Of a DNA stretch of 30,502 nt, positions 22,221 through 29,412 are shown piece by piece. Position 1 is the stretch's first letter. Each line of letters opens with the position of its first letter. A model generated the notes under the pieces. It ran no database searches, had not been told where the DNA came from, and saw nothing but the letters and a program-made list of their open reading frames with translations. A program made the position numbers and the translations under genes. The stretch is from an uncultured Duganella sp. (GTDB lineage Bacteria > Pseudomonadota > Gammaproteobacteria > Burkholderiales > Burkholderiaceae), in the NCBI GenBank assembly GCA_946482335.1, contig CAMLRG010000050.1, positions 1 to 30,502 on the forward strand. The letters run 5' to 3'.

Positions 22221-24713
22221 ATGGCCCGACTTGTTTCCCATTTCACCAGCAGGATTCCGCTTCTCCTGCGCACGGCATTGGCGTTGCTGCTGTGGTCTGC
22301 GCTAGATCCGGCAGCCGCCAAGGACAGTTATTCCTGGCCCGCCGACTTGACCGACTCGCCCTTCAATTGCACGGAAATTTCGCCAGGCGCCTTCAATTGC
22401 AGCGGCGGCATCAGCTTCTCAAAGAAGACAACGATCGCCGTTACTGAACCCATCAAGGTCACCTTCAATGACGATGTGTACATTGAAATGGCCGATATCG
22501 GCAGCCCCGGCGTCGCCCTGCTGCTCGACGTGAAAGGCAGCGTTACCTTTGCCAAAAACTCCACCGGTTACCTTGACATCAAGGCCACCAAGGACATCAA
22601 CATCGGCATGAATTCCGACATCTTTGGCGACGTAACTTCCACCGGAGACGACGTCAGTATCGAAAAGAATTCCACTGTCAACGGCGACGTCGAGGCTAAA
22701 GACGAGCTGTCGGTTGGTATGCATGGCAAGATCACCGGCACTTGCAAGGCCAAAACAGTCGATCCCTCCGATTTCAAATGCGGGGGCGGTACCGCACCTA
22801 GCTTCGACCACATCATGATCTCGCACGGCGGCACAGGCGTCACGTGCACGCCCTCGATACTGACGATCAAAGCCTGCAAAGATGCTGATTCGGGAGGAAC
22901 ATGTACGCCTTACACTGGCGGCGTTTCCGGAATCATCAGGGCCAGCTCCACTACTTCGCAGGATCTGAATTTCTCCATTCCGAATGGCAGCTCGGAGGCA
23001 ACGGTGTCGTTAGCCTCGACGAAGGTGGCCACATTTACCTTATCTTCACCAGATACAGCGTTCACCTGCTGGAATGGCACCACAAACAGCTGCCAGCATG
23101 AATTTGAACAAGCCGGCTTCGTATTTACCGACATCTTGAATCACTCGGCGGGAATTCAGCAGACATCAAGGATCAGCGCCGTATCAACCAAGCCCGGCGG
23201 CAAGTCGTGCGTGCCGGCATTTACCTCCACGACCAACGTGACCTTCAACTGCACGTACACCAATCCAGAATCGGGCTCTTCACTCTCTCTGGCTTTCGGC
23301 GCCACGACGACAACTTTCACCTGCGGCGGCAATCAAACGATCCCGGTACCTTTCGACAGCACTGGCAAGGCCGACTTCAAGCTCACCTACCCTGACGTTG
23401 GCAGTATTACGCTCAAGGCCACTGTCGGCTCCGACATGCAGGGACAAGACAGCTTTATCACCGCGCCAGCATCGTTCAAGCTCACTCCCGCCGAGAATCC
23501 AATCCGTGCCGGCCAGGACACTAACGTTACTATCGAAGCGATGACCGCGATTACAGACCTTCGCGCCAAGAGCTTTGGGCTGGAAAAGAATACACCCGAA
23601 TCGGTGAAGCTGACCTTCAAACGCTGCCAGCCAAGTGCGTCGCATCCAGATGGGACCGCGCCTGACGACGGAAACTTCACTTCCACGTCGACCGGATTTG
23701 CCAACGGCCAAGCGATCTATAAAATCAAATGGACCGAAGTCGGCAACGGCGATCTTAACGCCGCACTGGTAAGCGGAAATTACCTCGGCAGCTCGCTCGC
23801 CCCGACCGGTACGCTGGGCAGCGCATGTGCCGCCGGTGCGGACGGTGCGCTCGCCTCAGTACCGCATCACTTCAAGACCCAGACTGAGCAGCCAATCTAC
23901 GCCTATTCAGACCAGCCGATGAACATCATCGTTTCGGCGCACGACAAAGACCATAACCTGACCAGGAACTACTACATACTGGCGGACAAAAGCTCCAAGA
24001 CCGTTAAGCCGCTTACCCTGGGGGCATGGAAGGGCACGGACCAGAACCCCGGCAATGGCGCATGGAACGCTACCAGCATTCCACTGGCGGACATGAAAAA
24101 CGGAACGGAGCGCGGCAAAATCGGCTTCACACGTACGTATAAACTAGGCGATAAACTGACCGCACCAGTCGACGCGGCGATACGCGTTTCCGACGGGAGC
24201 ACCAATTCATCGGGCGCCGGCGAAGAAGTGGTAACGAGCATCCGCAACGGCCGACTGCGACTGTCGAATGCATTTGGCTCGATCAAGCAATCGCTAAGCA
24301 TTCCCGTCATGGCACAGTACTGGAGCGGCAGTTCCTGGATCCTGAACACCGACGACAACTACACAACCCTGCCCCTGACGTCTATCGCTTTAACTCGCAG
24401 TATCGCATCCTCCAACAGTGCCGTCACCGAGAATAAAACGATTGCCGCCGGCCAGAGCAAGATCGTCATCAGCCCGCCAGGCAGCGGTACGTCGGGAACG
24501 GTTGACGTGGCGGTCAATCTGGGCGACAGCACTGGCCAGGACATTTCCTGCCTGCCCGGAACGCACCCAACAACCGTTGGCAACAAACAGCCCTGGCTGC
24601 GACACGCTTACGGTAGCTGCGGTTCCCAGGTCGACCCTTCAGCGCGCGCCACATTCGGGGTTTACCCCGGCCAGACCAAGCGCACGATCTACGTTCGCGA
24701 GGCCTTCGATTGA
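22221..24713 (+). CDS. MshQ-like DUF6701 surface protein with a beta-solenoid-like front end
   Basis: An 830-residue exported protein. The Sec signal (1-33) ends in DPAAA before KDSYSW. Residues about 60-180 hold short beta repeats (SVTFAKNSTGYLDIK, DVTSTGDDVSIEKNST, DELSVGMHGKITGTC) like bactofilin/polymer-forming solenoids. Cysteine-containing Ig-like stretches follow, with CGGNQTIPVPF near 370. The last 450 residues match DUF6701, the conserved part of MshQ: PIYAYSDQPMNIIV, NGRLRLSNAFGS, MAQYWSGSSWILNTDDNY and VREAFD. MshQ proteins are predicted tip or surface components of MSHA pili. The ATG at 22221 is the start that gives a clean signal. The stop overlaps the mshC start. Base composition is visibly less GC-rich than the flanking genes. 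Confidence 0.85.
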   Translation: MARLVSHFTSRIPLLLRTALALLLWSALDPAAAKDSYSWPADLTDSPFNCTEISPGAFNCSGGISFSKKTTIAVTEPIKVTFNDDVYIEMADIGSPGVALLLDVKGSVTFAKNSTGYLDIKATKDINIGMNSDIFGDVTSTGDDVSIEKNSTVNGDVEAKDELSVGMHGKITGTCKAKTVDPSDFKCGGGTAPSFDHIMISHGGTGVTCTPSILTIKACKDADSGGTCTPYTGGVSGIIRASSTTSQDLNFSIPNGSSEATVSLASTKVATFTLSSPDTAFTCWNGTTNSCQHEFEQAGFVFTDILNHSAGIQQTSRISAVSTKPGGKSCVPAFTSTTNVTFNCTYTNPESGSSLSLAFGATTTTFTCGGNQTIPVPFDSTGKADFKLTYPDVGSITLKATVGSDMQGQDSFITAPASFKLTPAENPIRAGQDTNVTIEAMTAITDLRAKSFGLEKNTPESVKLTFKRCQPSASHPDGTAPDDGNFTSTSTGFANGQAIYKIKWTEVGNGDLNAALVSGNYLGSSLAPTGTLGSACAAGADGALASVPHHFKTQTEQPIYAYSDQPMNIIVSAHDKDHNLTRNYYILADKSSKTVKPLTLGAWKGTDQNPGNGAWNATSIPLADMKNGTERGKIGFTRTYKLGDKLTAPVDAAIRVSDGSTNSSGAGEEVVTSIRNGRLRLSNAFGSIKQSLSIPVMAQYWSGSSWILNTDDNYTTLPLTSIALTRSIASSNSAVTENKTIAAGQSKIVISPPGSGTSGTVDVAVNLGDSTGQDISCLPGTHPTTVGNKQPWLRHAYGSCGSQVDPSARATFGVYPGQTKRTIYVREAFD

Positions 24714-25171
24714 AACCGCGCGGCTACACAATCGTTGAACTCATCACAGTAATGGTCATACTGGGGGTGCTGTCGGCCATCGCCATTCCGCGCATGATGG
24801 GCAATGAGTGGAATGGCCTGGCCTGGCGTCAGGAAGTACTGTCCGCATTGCGTTACGCGCAGAAGTCGGCTGTCGGGCACCGCAGAGTCGTTTGCGCCAA
24901 CGTGCAGGCGACCGAGGTTACGCTGACCATCGCGCAAGTCAACCCTGCGAGCGTCTGCAACCTGCCATTCGATTCACCGGATAGGCAGCTGTACAAAAGC
25001 CGAAACAGCAGCGTGGTTGCGAAGGATTTGCTCGGTACGCTCTACTTCCAGCCCGATGGCCGCATCACAAGCGACGGAGCCGGAACGACGAACGTCGCCA
25101 AAGGCAGCAGCATAGGAATCTCCGATGCCAACCCTATTCGCATCGACGGGGAGACTGGTTATGTCAATTAA
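24710..25171 (+). CDS. mshC: Minor pilin MshC (GspH/FimT-like prepilin)
   Basis: A 153-residue type IV prepilin. The short leader MKPRG ends in the glycine cleaved by prepilin peptidase, followed by YTIVELITVMVILGVLSAIAIPR, a standard hydrophobic N-helix with E at +5. The +1 residue is tyrosine where phenylalanine is usual. The globular part (EVLSALRYAQKSAVGHRRVVCANV) resembles GspH/FimT minor pilins with one disulphide pair. It starts at TTG 24710, overlapping the preceding TGA as TTGA. It is a low-abundance tip or priming component together with mshD, mshO and mshP. Confidence 0.85.
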   Translation: MKPRGYTIVELITVMVILGVLSAIAIPRMMGNEWNGLAWRQEVLSALRYAQKSAVGHRRVVCANVQATEVTLTIAQVNPASVCNLPFDSPDRQLYKSRNSSVVAKDLLGTLYFQPDGRITSDGAGTTNVAKGSSIGISDANPIRIDGETGYVN

Positions 25172-25631
25172 GCGGCAGTCGGGCGTGACCCTGGTGGAGA
25201 TGATAATCGCCATCGTGATCATTGGCGTGGGCCTGGCGGGCGTGATCGGCGCATTGGCGCGCACGTCCATTTACAGCGCCCACCCAATGGTCAACAAGCA
25301 GTTGGCCGCAATTGCGGAAGGCATGATGGAAGAAGTGCTGTTGCAGCCTTTCGCGAAGGTTGCAGATGTCGGCACCAAAAACAATGCCTGTGCCCGCAAC
25401 GCCTTCAACGATATGTTGGACTATGACGGCTATACCAGCACAACCATCTGCGATGTCGATGGCACCACCGTGGCTGGACTCGGTGGTTACAGTGTAACGG
25501 TGGACGTGGAAGTTGCAGGGGCCGACATTGCCGGCGTTCCCGCAGCGGATATCCATGTGGTGAATGTCACCGTGACCAATGCCAGCCAAAGTTATGCACT
25601 TACCGGATGGCGCACGAAATACGCACAATAA
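25161..25631 (+). CDS. mshD: Minor pilin MshD (GspI-like prepilin)
   Basis: A 156-residue prepilin with leader MSIKRQSG followed by VTLVEMIIAIVIIGVGLAGVIG, with glutamate at +5. The body has AAIAEGMMEEVLLQPF, common to MshD/PilV/GspI minor pilins, and a C-terminal beta region ending in ALTGWRTKYAQ. The ATG at 25161 is preceded by GGGGAG, a strong ribosome site, and overlaps the end of mshC by 11 bases. It probably contributes to the initiation complex at the pilus tip. Confidence 0.87.
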   Translation: MSIKRQSGVTLVEMIIAIVIIGVGLAGVIGALARTSIYSAHPMVNKQLAAIAEGMMEEVLLQPFAKVADVGTKNNACARNAFNDMLDYDGYTSTTICDVDGTTVAGLGGYSVTVDVEVAGADIAGVPAADIHVVNVTVTNASQSYALTGWRTKYAQ

Positions 25632-25636
25632 CCAGC

Positions 25637-26509
25637 ATGAAAAATACCGCACGCGGATTTACCCTGATTGAGCTGATTGTTGTCATGGTGGTGACCGGCA
25701 TTCTTGCGGGCATCCTTGTCGTGTTTTTCCGGCCTGCGATGCAGAACTATCTCGCCGCCGGACGGCGCGCGGAGTTGACGGATATGGCCGACACATCCAT
25801 GCGCAGGATCACACGCGACATCCGCCTTTCAGTGCCGAACTCTGTAAGACTGATCAACAACAGCGCTATCGAAATGATTCCGACCAGCATGGGAGGACGC
25901 TACCGAATGGCCCCCGACACCAACTGGGACAATCTGGAGAGCGAGAAGACCCTGGCGCTCGACACGACCCTGCAGGTCAGCGGATTTGACGTGCTGACGC
26001 CCATGCCAATCAAGCCCGTGAAAGACGACTTTGTAGTCATCGGCAATATGGATCCCTCTGAGGTCTACGCGGCGGCATCCCCCACCCGCGCCCAGATAAC
26101 TGAGGCGACTAACGCGCCGGCAGCTGCTGCGTCCCCAGGTCCGGCACACTCGGCCGGCACAGCGCGTATCAAATTCAGCCCTGCCGTGCGTTTTCCTGAA
26201 GGGTACGATGGCGGACGCTTCTTTGTCGTGCCCGCTGCGCAGGGGGCAGTCAGTTATGTATGCCAGGGCGTCACCCCTGCTGGCGGCGGGACGCTTTACC
26301 GTGTGTCGAACTATGGCTTCAACCCCGTTAAAACGGAGCCAAGCACGGCGAACGCGGCGGTTCTGGCTACGCACGTTTCGGCCTGCCTGTTCAGTTACAC
26401 GCCGGGCACGACGCAAGAACGCGGCCTCGCCACCGTCGTTTTATCGCTGACCGACGACAATGAAACCGTCACCCTGTCCTATTCGACCCACGTAAGCAAC
26501 GTGCCATGA
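25637..26509 (+). CDS. mshO: Minor pilin MshO (GspJ-like prepilin)
   Basis: A 290-residue prepilin, larger than the others as expected for MshO/PilW/GspJ. The leader MKNTARG precedes FTLIELIVVMVVTGILAGIL with E at +5. The globular part includes MADTSMRRITRDIRLSVPNSVR, a conserved GspJ/MshO stretch, and ends VVLSLTDDNETVTLSYSTHVSNVP-like (read in two pieces). The alanine/proline-rich insert around 165-185 is a loop. It starts at ATG 25637, 5 bases after mshD, and overlaps mshP by ATGA. Confidence 0.88.
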   Translation: MKNTARGFTLIELIVVMVVTGILAGILVVFFRPAMQNYLAAGRRAELTDMADTSMRRITRDIRLSVPNSVRLINNSAIEMIPTSMGGRYRMAPDTNWDNLESEKTLALDTTLQVSGFDVLTPMPIKPVKDDFVVIGNMDPSEVYAAASPTRAQITEATNAPAAAASPGPAHSAGTARIKFSPAVRFPEGYDGGRFFVVPAAQGAVSYVCQGVTPAGGGTLYRVSNYGFNPVKTEPSTANAAVLATHVSACLFSYTPGTTQERGLATVVLSLTDDNETVTLSYSTHVSNVP

Positions 26510-26961
26510 ACCAAATGAAGTGCCGGCAAACCGGCTTTGGCTATATTGCGGCAATCGTGATCGTGGTAATCCTCGCCACCCTCGCTACCGCCGCGGTGCG
26601 CCTGAACACCACGCAGCAAGCATCTTCCAACCTTGACGTGCTGGCAGCGCGCGCATTACAGGCGGCACGCGCCGGCAGCGAATTGGGTCTTTACCGCGCT
26701 TTGGTGGGTGCAATATGCGAGGATGCGTTTATCAATATGGGGGCTGGATTTTCAGTGCAGGTGAAGTGCCGATCCGCCAAATTTTTCGAAGGCGAATCGG
26801 CGCCTGGCGTGCCGATCGAGAAAGTCATCTATGAGATCGATGCAGTAGCGTGCAATTCCGCTTCCGCGTGCCCCGACGCCGCAAGGGTTGCCACCGCCGA
26901 ATATGTCGAACGCCGTCGTGTCGTTACCGCTTGCATGCGGGCCGACCAAACCGACTGCTAA
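26506..26961 (+). CDS. mshP: MSHA biogenesis protein MshP (PilX-like)
   Basis: A 151-residue pilin-like protein and the last gene of the tip operon. The leader MNQMKCRQTG precedes FGYIAAIVIVVILATLATAA. The helix lacks the glutamate at +5 (alanine instead), as in MshP/PilX/GspK-type proteins that sit at the top of the pilus. NTTQQASSNLDVLAARALQAARAGSELGLY (two segments) is typical of PilX/MshP. It has six cysteines after the helix, including one at the extreme C-terminus. It overlaps mshO by ATGA and is followed by a bidirectional terminator. Confidence 0.85.
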   Translation: MNQMKCRQTGFGYIAAIVIVVILATLATAAVRLNTTQQASSNLDVLAARALQAARAGSELGLYRALVGAICEDAFINMGAGFSVQVKCRSAKFFEGESAPGVPIEKVIYEIDAVACNSASACPDAARVATAEYVERRRVVTACMRADQTDC

Positions 26962-27046
26962 TCCACTCCGAGGGCTCTGCACCTGTTGACTCGCACTCGC
27001 TTGATCACTTACTGCCTGGCGCCGCGCAAACCGAAAGACAAACAAA

Positions 27047-27069
27047 AAAGCCAGGCTTTGCCTGGCTTT
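27047..27069. terminator. Bidirectional intrinsic terminator between mshP and mshA
   Basis: A perfect 10-base stem, AAAGCCAGGC (27047-27056) and GCCTGGCTTT (27060-27069), with loop TTT. An A-run (27044-27049) precedes it and TTTCTT ends it, so U-rich tails form in either direction. It can close the plus-strand mshQ-like-to-mshP operon and the minus-strand mshE-to-mshA operon. It lies 82 bases after mshP and 18 bases after the mshA stop. The remaining gap 26962-27046 shows nothing else. Confidence 0.9.
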
Positions 27070-27086
27070 CTTAGCTAGATCCAGTA

Positions 27087-27611
27087 TCAGCAATCATCGC
27101 CTGTCGGTGTTGCGCTGATAACAGGTGGGGTGACTGGCGTCTTCGTTGTGTCAGCCGGCGTATAGACGATACCGCATTTTTGTGCTTTCGCCGTACCGGC
27201 AATAGATTTCGGCACAATTCCCATCTCCGTGGATCCGGTTGCAGGGCCGGACGTACCGGCCGTGTTACTGGCCGGTACAGTCGTATAGTCCGCACTAGTA
27301 AGACCTGCAGCCTGAAACAGGTTGGCAGTCGCCTTAGGATATCCAGCCGAATCTACCTCAACGCTTACGCCATCGGCATCAATGGTAGTTTTAGTGGCAA
27401 CGCTACCTGCGGCCAGCCAACGACCGTGGATCATTGCGACAGTCGACTGCAGCGACCCGCGCGCAGCATTCAGTGTCGCGGCACGTGCATCGCCCCCGAG
27501 GTTGATAAAGCGTGGCAGCGCCGTGGCAGCCAAGATGCCCAGGATGACCATCACAACGATCAATTCGATCAGGGTAAAGCCAGACTGCTTAGGGGTCTGA
27601 ATCTGTTTCAT
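27087..27611 (-). CDS. mshA: Major MSHA pilin MshA-type prepilin
   Basis: A 174-residue type IV prepilin and probable main pilus subunit. The leader MKQIQTPKQSG precedes FTLIELIVVMVILGILAATALP, with E16 at +5. FINLGGDARAATLNAARGSLQSTVAMIHGRWLA (two parts) is typical of MshA/MshB. Two cysteines, C146 and C174 (the last residue), would form a 27-residue C-terminal disulphide loop. Middle and end are rich in threonine, alanine and proline, as in surface-variable pilins. GGAGAGGA just upstream of the ATG is the strongest ribosome site in the locus. It sits 34 bases after mshF and before the terminator. A second pilin gene (mshB) is not seen, so the name mshB is possible. Confidence 0.9.
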   Translation of the reverse strand: MKQIQTPKQSGFTLIELIVVMVILGILAATALPRFINLGGDARAATLNAARGSLQSTVAMIHGRWLAAGSVATKTTIDADGVSVEVDSAGYPKATANLFQAAGLTSADYTTVPASNTAGTSGPATGSTEMGIVPKSIAGTAKAQKCGIVYTPADTTKTPVTPPVISATPTGDDC

Positions 27612-27645
27612 TAGTCCTCTCCAGATACTTGTGGTGTCGCGGTTC

Positions 27646-28185
27646 TTAGTTATTGATCTGTTCCAGGGTCACACCGCCAGGCCCCGGCCCTTCGTGAATA
27701 TTGGTGATATTTGAAGGTTTCTCCGCAAATTTTACCTTGAAATTCAAATGCTTCCCGCCGTTTTTTCGATGAGTTCCTCGATTAATTAACATATACGACA
27801 AGGTTGCAGTGGAACGGTCGAAGTACCAGTGCCCCTCCGGCACTGCCCCAGGCTTGGGCGCATTGAACTCGCCGGCGTAATTTGGCGGCCGGCGCTCCAG
27901 CCAGTCCATCGGATTCTGGCGGCCCAGATCAGCGAATTCTGCCGCACTTCCCTTTAAATACAACGAAGTAGCCCTGTTCGCAAGGGCTGCACGCATGCTC
28001 GTTACAACTTGCTCAACCGCAAGCAACTCAGCTTCTTCTTGATAGAACTGCATCTTGCGGAGCAGGATTCCGGTCAGGATGGCGAAAATAATCACGACCA
28101 CCGCAAACTCGAAATGACCCGATCCACGCTGCCGCCGTCGTTGCGGCAAAGCTACATTCGATGTCTTGCGGATCGGAATTTTCAT
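27646..28185 (-). CDS. mshF: MSHA biogenesis protein MshF, pilin-like
   Basis: A 179-residue protein with a basic leader ending QRRRQRG and then SGHFEFAVVVIIFAILTGIL. If cleavage occurs after G21, E26 falls at +5, so it can be read as a prepilin-like protein. The rest (EQVVTSMRAALANRATSLYLKGSA, then NPMDWLERRPPNYAGEF and GHWYFDRSTATLSYML) matches MshF-type sequences. It is uncharacterised and possibly a minor subunit. The ATG overlaps the mshG stop as ATGA, placing it between the platform gene and the major pilin gene, the usual mshF place. Confidence 0.82.
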   Translation of the reverse strand: MKIPIRKTSNVALPQRRRQRGSGHFEFAVVVIIFAILTGILLRKMQFYQEEAELLAVEQVVTSMRAALANRATSLYLKGSAAEFADLGRQNPMDWLERRPPNYAGEFNAPKPGAVPEGHWYFDRSTATLSYMLINRGTHRKNGGKHLNFKVKFAEKPSNITNIHEGPGPGGVTLEQINN

Positions 28186-29411
28186 CGGCGCAATGCCGCT
28201 TTGCCCAGGTCCCAGATCGGCAGGAAGATGCCCAGAGCCAGCACCAGCACCATCGCACCAAGGAAGGTGATCAGGATAGGTTCGATCTGTGCAGACAGGG
28301 TTTTCAGTTCGTAGTCGACTTCGCGCTCATACATTTGCGCGATCTCATCCATCAGATCATCCAGCGATCCCGACTCCTCGCCAACGGCAATCATTTGCAG
28401 CACGATTGGCGTGAAGACAGCGGCCGTCACCGCCGTGCGCAGGATCGATTCGCCGCGCTCCACGCCGTCGCGCATTTGTTCGATGCGGGAAGTCAGGTAA
28501 GCGTTGTCGACGGTTTGCGACACCACAGTCAATGCCTGCACGATCGGCACGCCACTGCGGGCGGACAGCGAAAAGCTGCGCGCAAAGCGGGCCATGGTCG
28601 CCTTGTGGATGATCTTGCCCGCGACCGGCAGACGCAGCTTGATCCGGTCCCACTCATAGCGGCCCTTTACGGTCTTGATCCAGGCGCGGAATCCAAAGAA
28701 TGCAACTACAGCAATGCCAAGTAACAGCGCCCAATAGTCCTGGGTGAAATTGGAAGTCGCCAGCAAGATCCGCGTCATCAGCGGCAATTGCGTATTGAAG
28801 CTCTCAAACACCTTGGCAAATGCCGGGATCACGAAGATGTTAATCACAACCATGGCGAGCACCATCGCGATCACCACAAAGGTCGGATAGCGCAACGCTG
28901 TCTTGACCCGCTCGCGCATGTCGCGGTCGAATTCAAGGTGCTCGAACAGGCGCAGGAACACTTCCTCCAGTCGCCCGGTCATCTCGCCCACGCGAACCAT
29001 TGACAAGTAAAAGGCCGTGAACACATCCGGGTGGCGCCGCATCGCAGCCGACAGCTCGCGGCCCGAGTCCAGCGACTCCCGTAAATCCTTGATCACCCGG
29101 CCGAACGATTTGCTGATGGCCGATTCCTGCAGGCCCGCCAGCCCGCGCATGATCGGCACACCCGATTTAAGCAGCGTATACATCTGGCGGCTGAACAACT
29201 GCACGTCCATCGAGGTGACCTTCTTTTCGGTCAGTCGCTCCCACAGACTATCCTCGTTCTGCTTGGCGACAGCCTTGGTCTCATTGATTTCGATGGGCGT
29301 GACGCCAGTGCTGAACAACTGATCCGCGACAGCGCCACTGTCGGCGCCTTCCAGCACACCCTGCATCAATTCGCCGCGTGCGTTGCGGCCCTTGTAGGCG
29401 AACAGCGGCAC
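28182..29411 (-). CDS. mshG: MSHA platform protein MshG (GspF/PilC family)
   Basis: A 409-residue polytopic inner-membrane platform protein. It starts MPLFAYKGRNARGELMQGVLE, the standard GspF start. It has two copies of the T2SF domain (about 72-195 and 275-395), with LFSRQMYTLLKSGVPIMRGLAGL and RFARSFSLSARSGVPIVQAL, each followed by GE-containing motifs (RVGEMTGRL, AVGEESGSL). Three membrane helices lie near 172-190, 222-240 and 380-400. It couples MshE motion to pilin insertion. The start is GTG 29411 with AGAGGA upstream; only one base separates it from mshE. Confidence 0.93.
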   Translation of the reverse strand: MPLFAYKGRNARGELMQGVLEGADSGAVADQLFSTGVTPIEINETKAVAKQNEDSLWERLTEKKVTSMDVQLFSRQMYTLLKSGVPIMRGLAGLQESAISKSFGRVIKDLRESLDSGRELSAAMRRHPDVFTAFYLSMVRVGEMTGRLEEVFLRLFEHLEFDRDMRERVKTALRYPTFVVIAMVLAMVVINIFVIPAFAKVFESFNTQLPLMTRILLATSNFTQDYWALLLGIAVVAFFGFRAWIKTVKGRYEWDRIKLRLPVAGKIIHKATMARFARSFSLSARSGVPIVQALTVVSQTVDNAYLTSRIEQMRDGVERGESILRTAVTAAVFTPIVLQMIAVGEESGSLDDLMDEIAQMYEREVDYELKTLSAQIEPILITFLGAMVLVLALGIFLPIWDLGKAALRR

Positions 29412-29412
29412 G

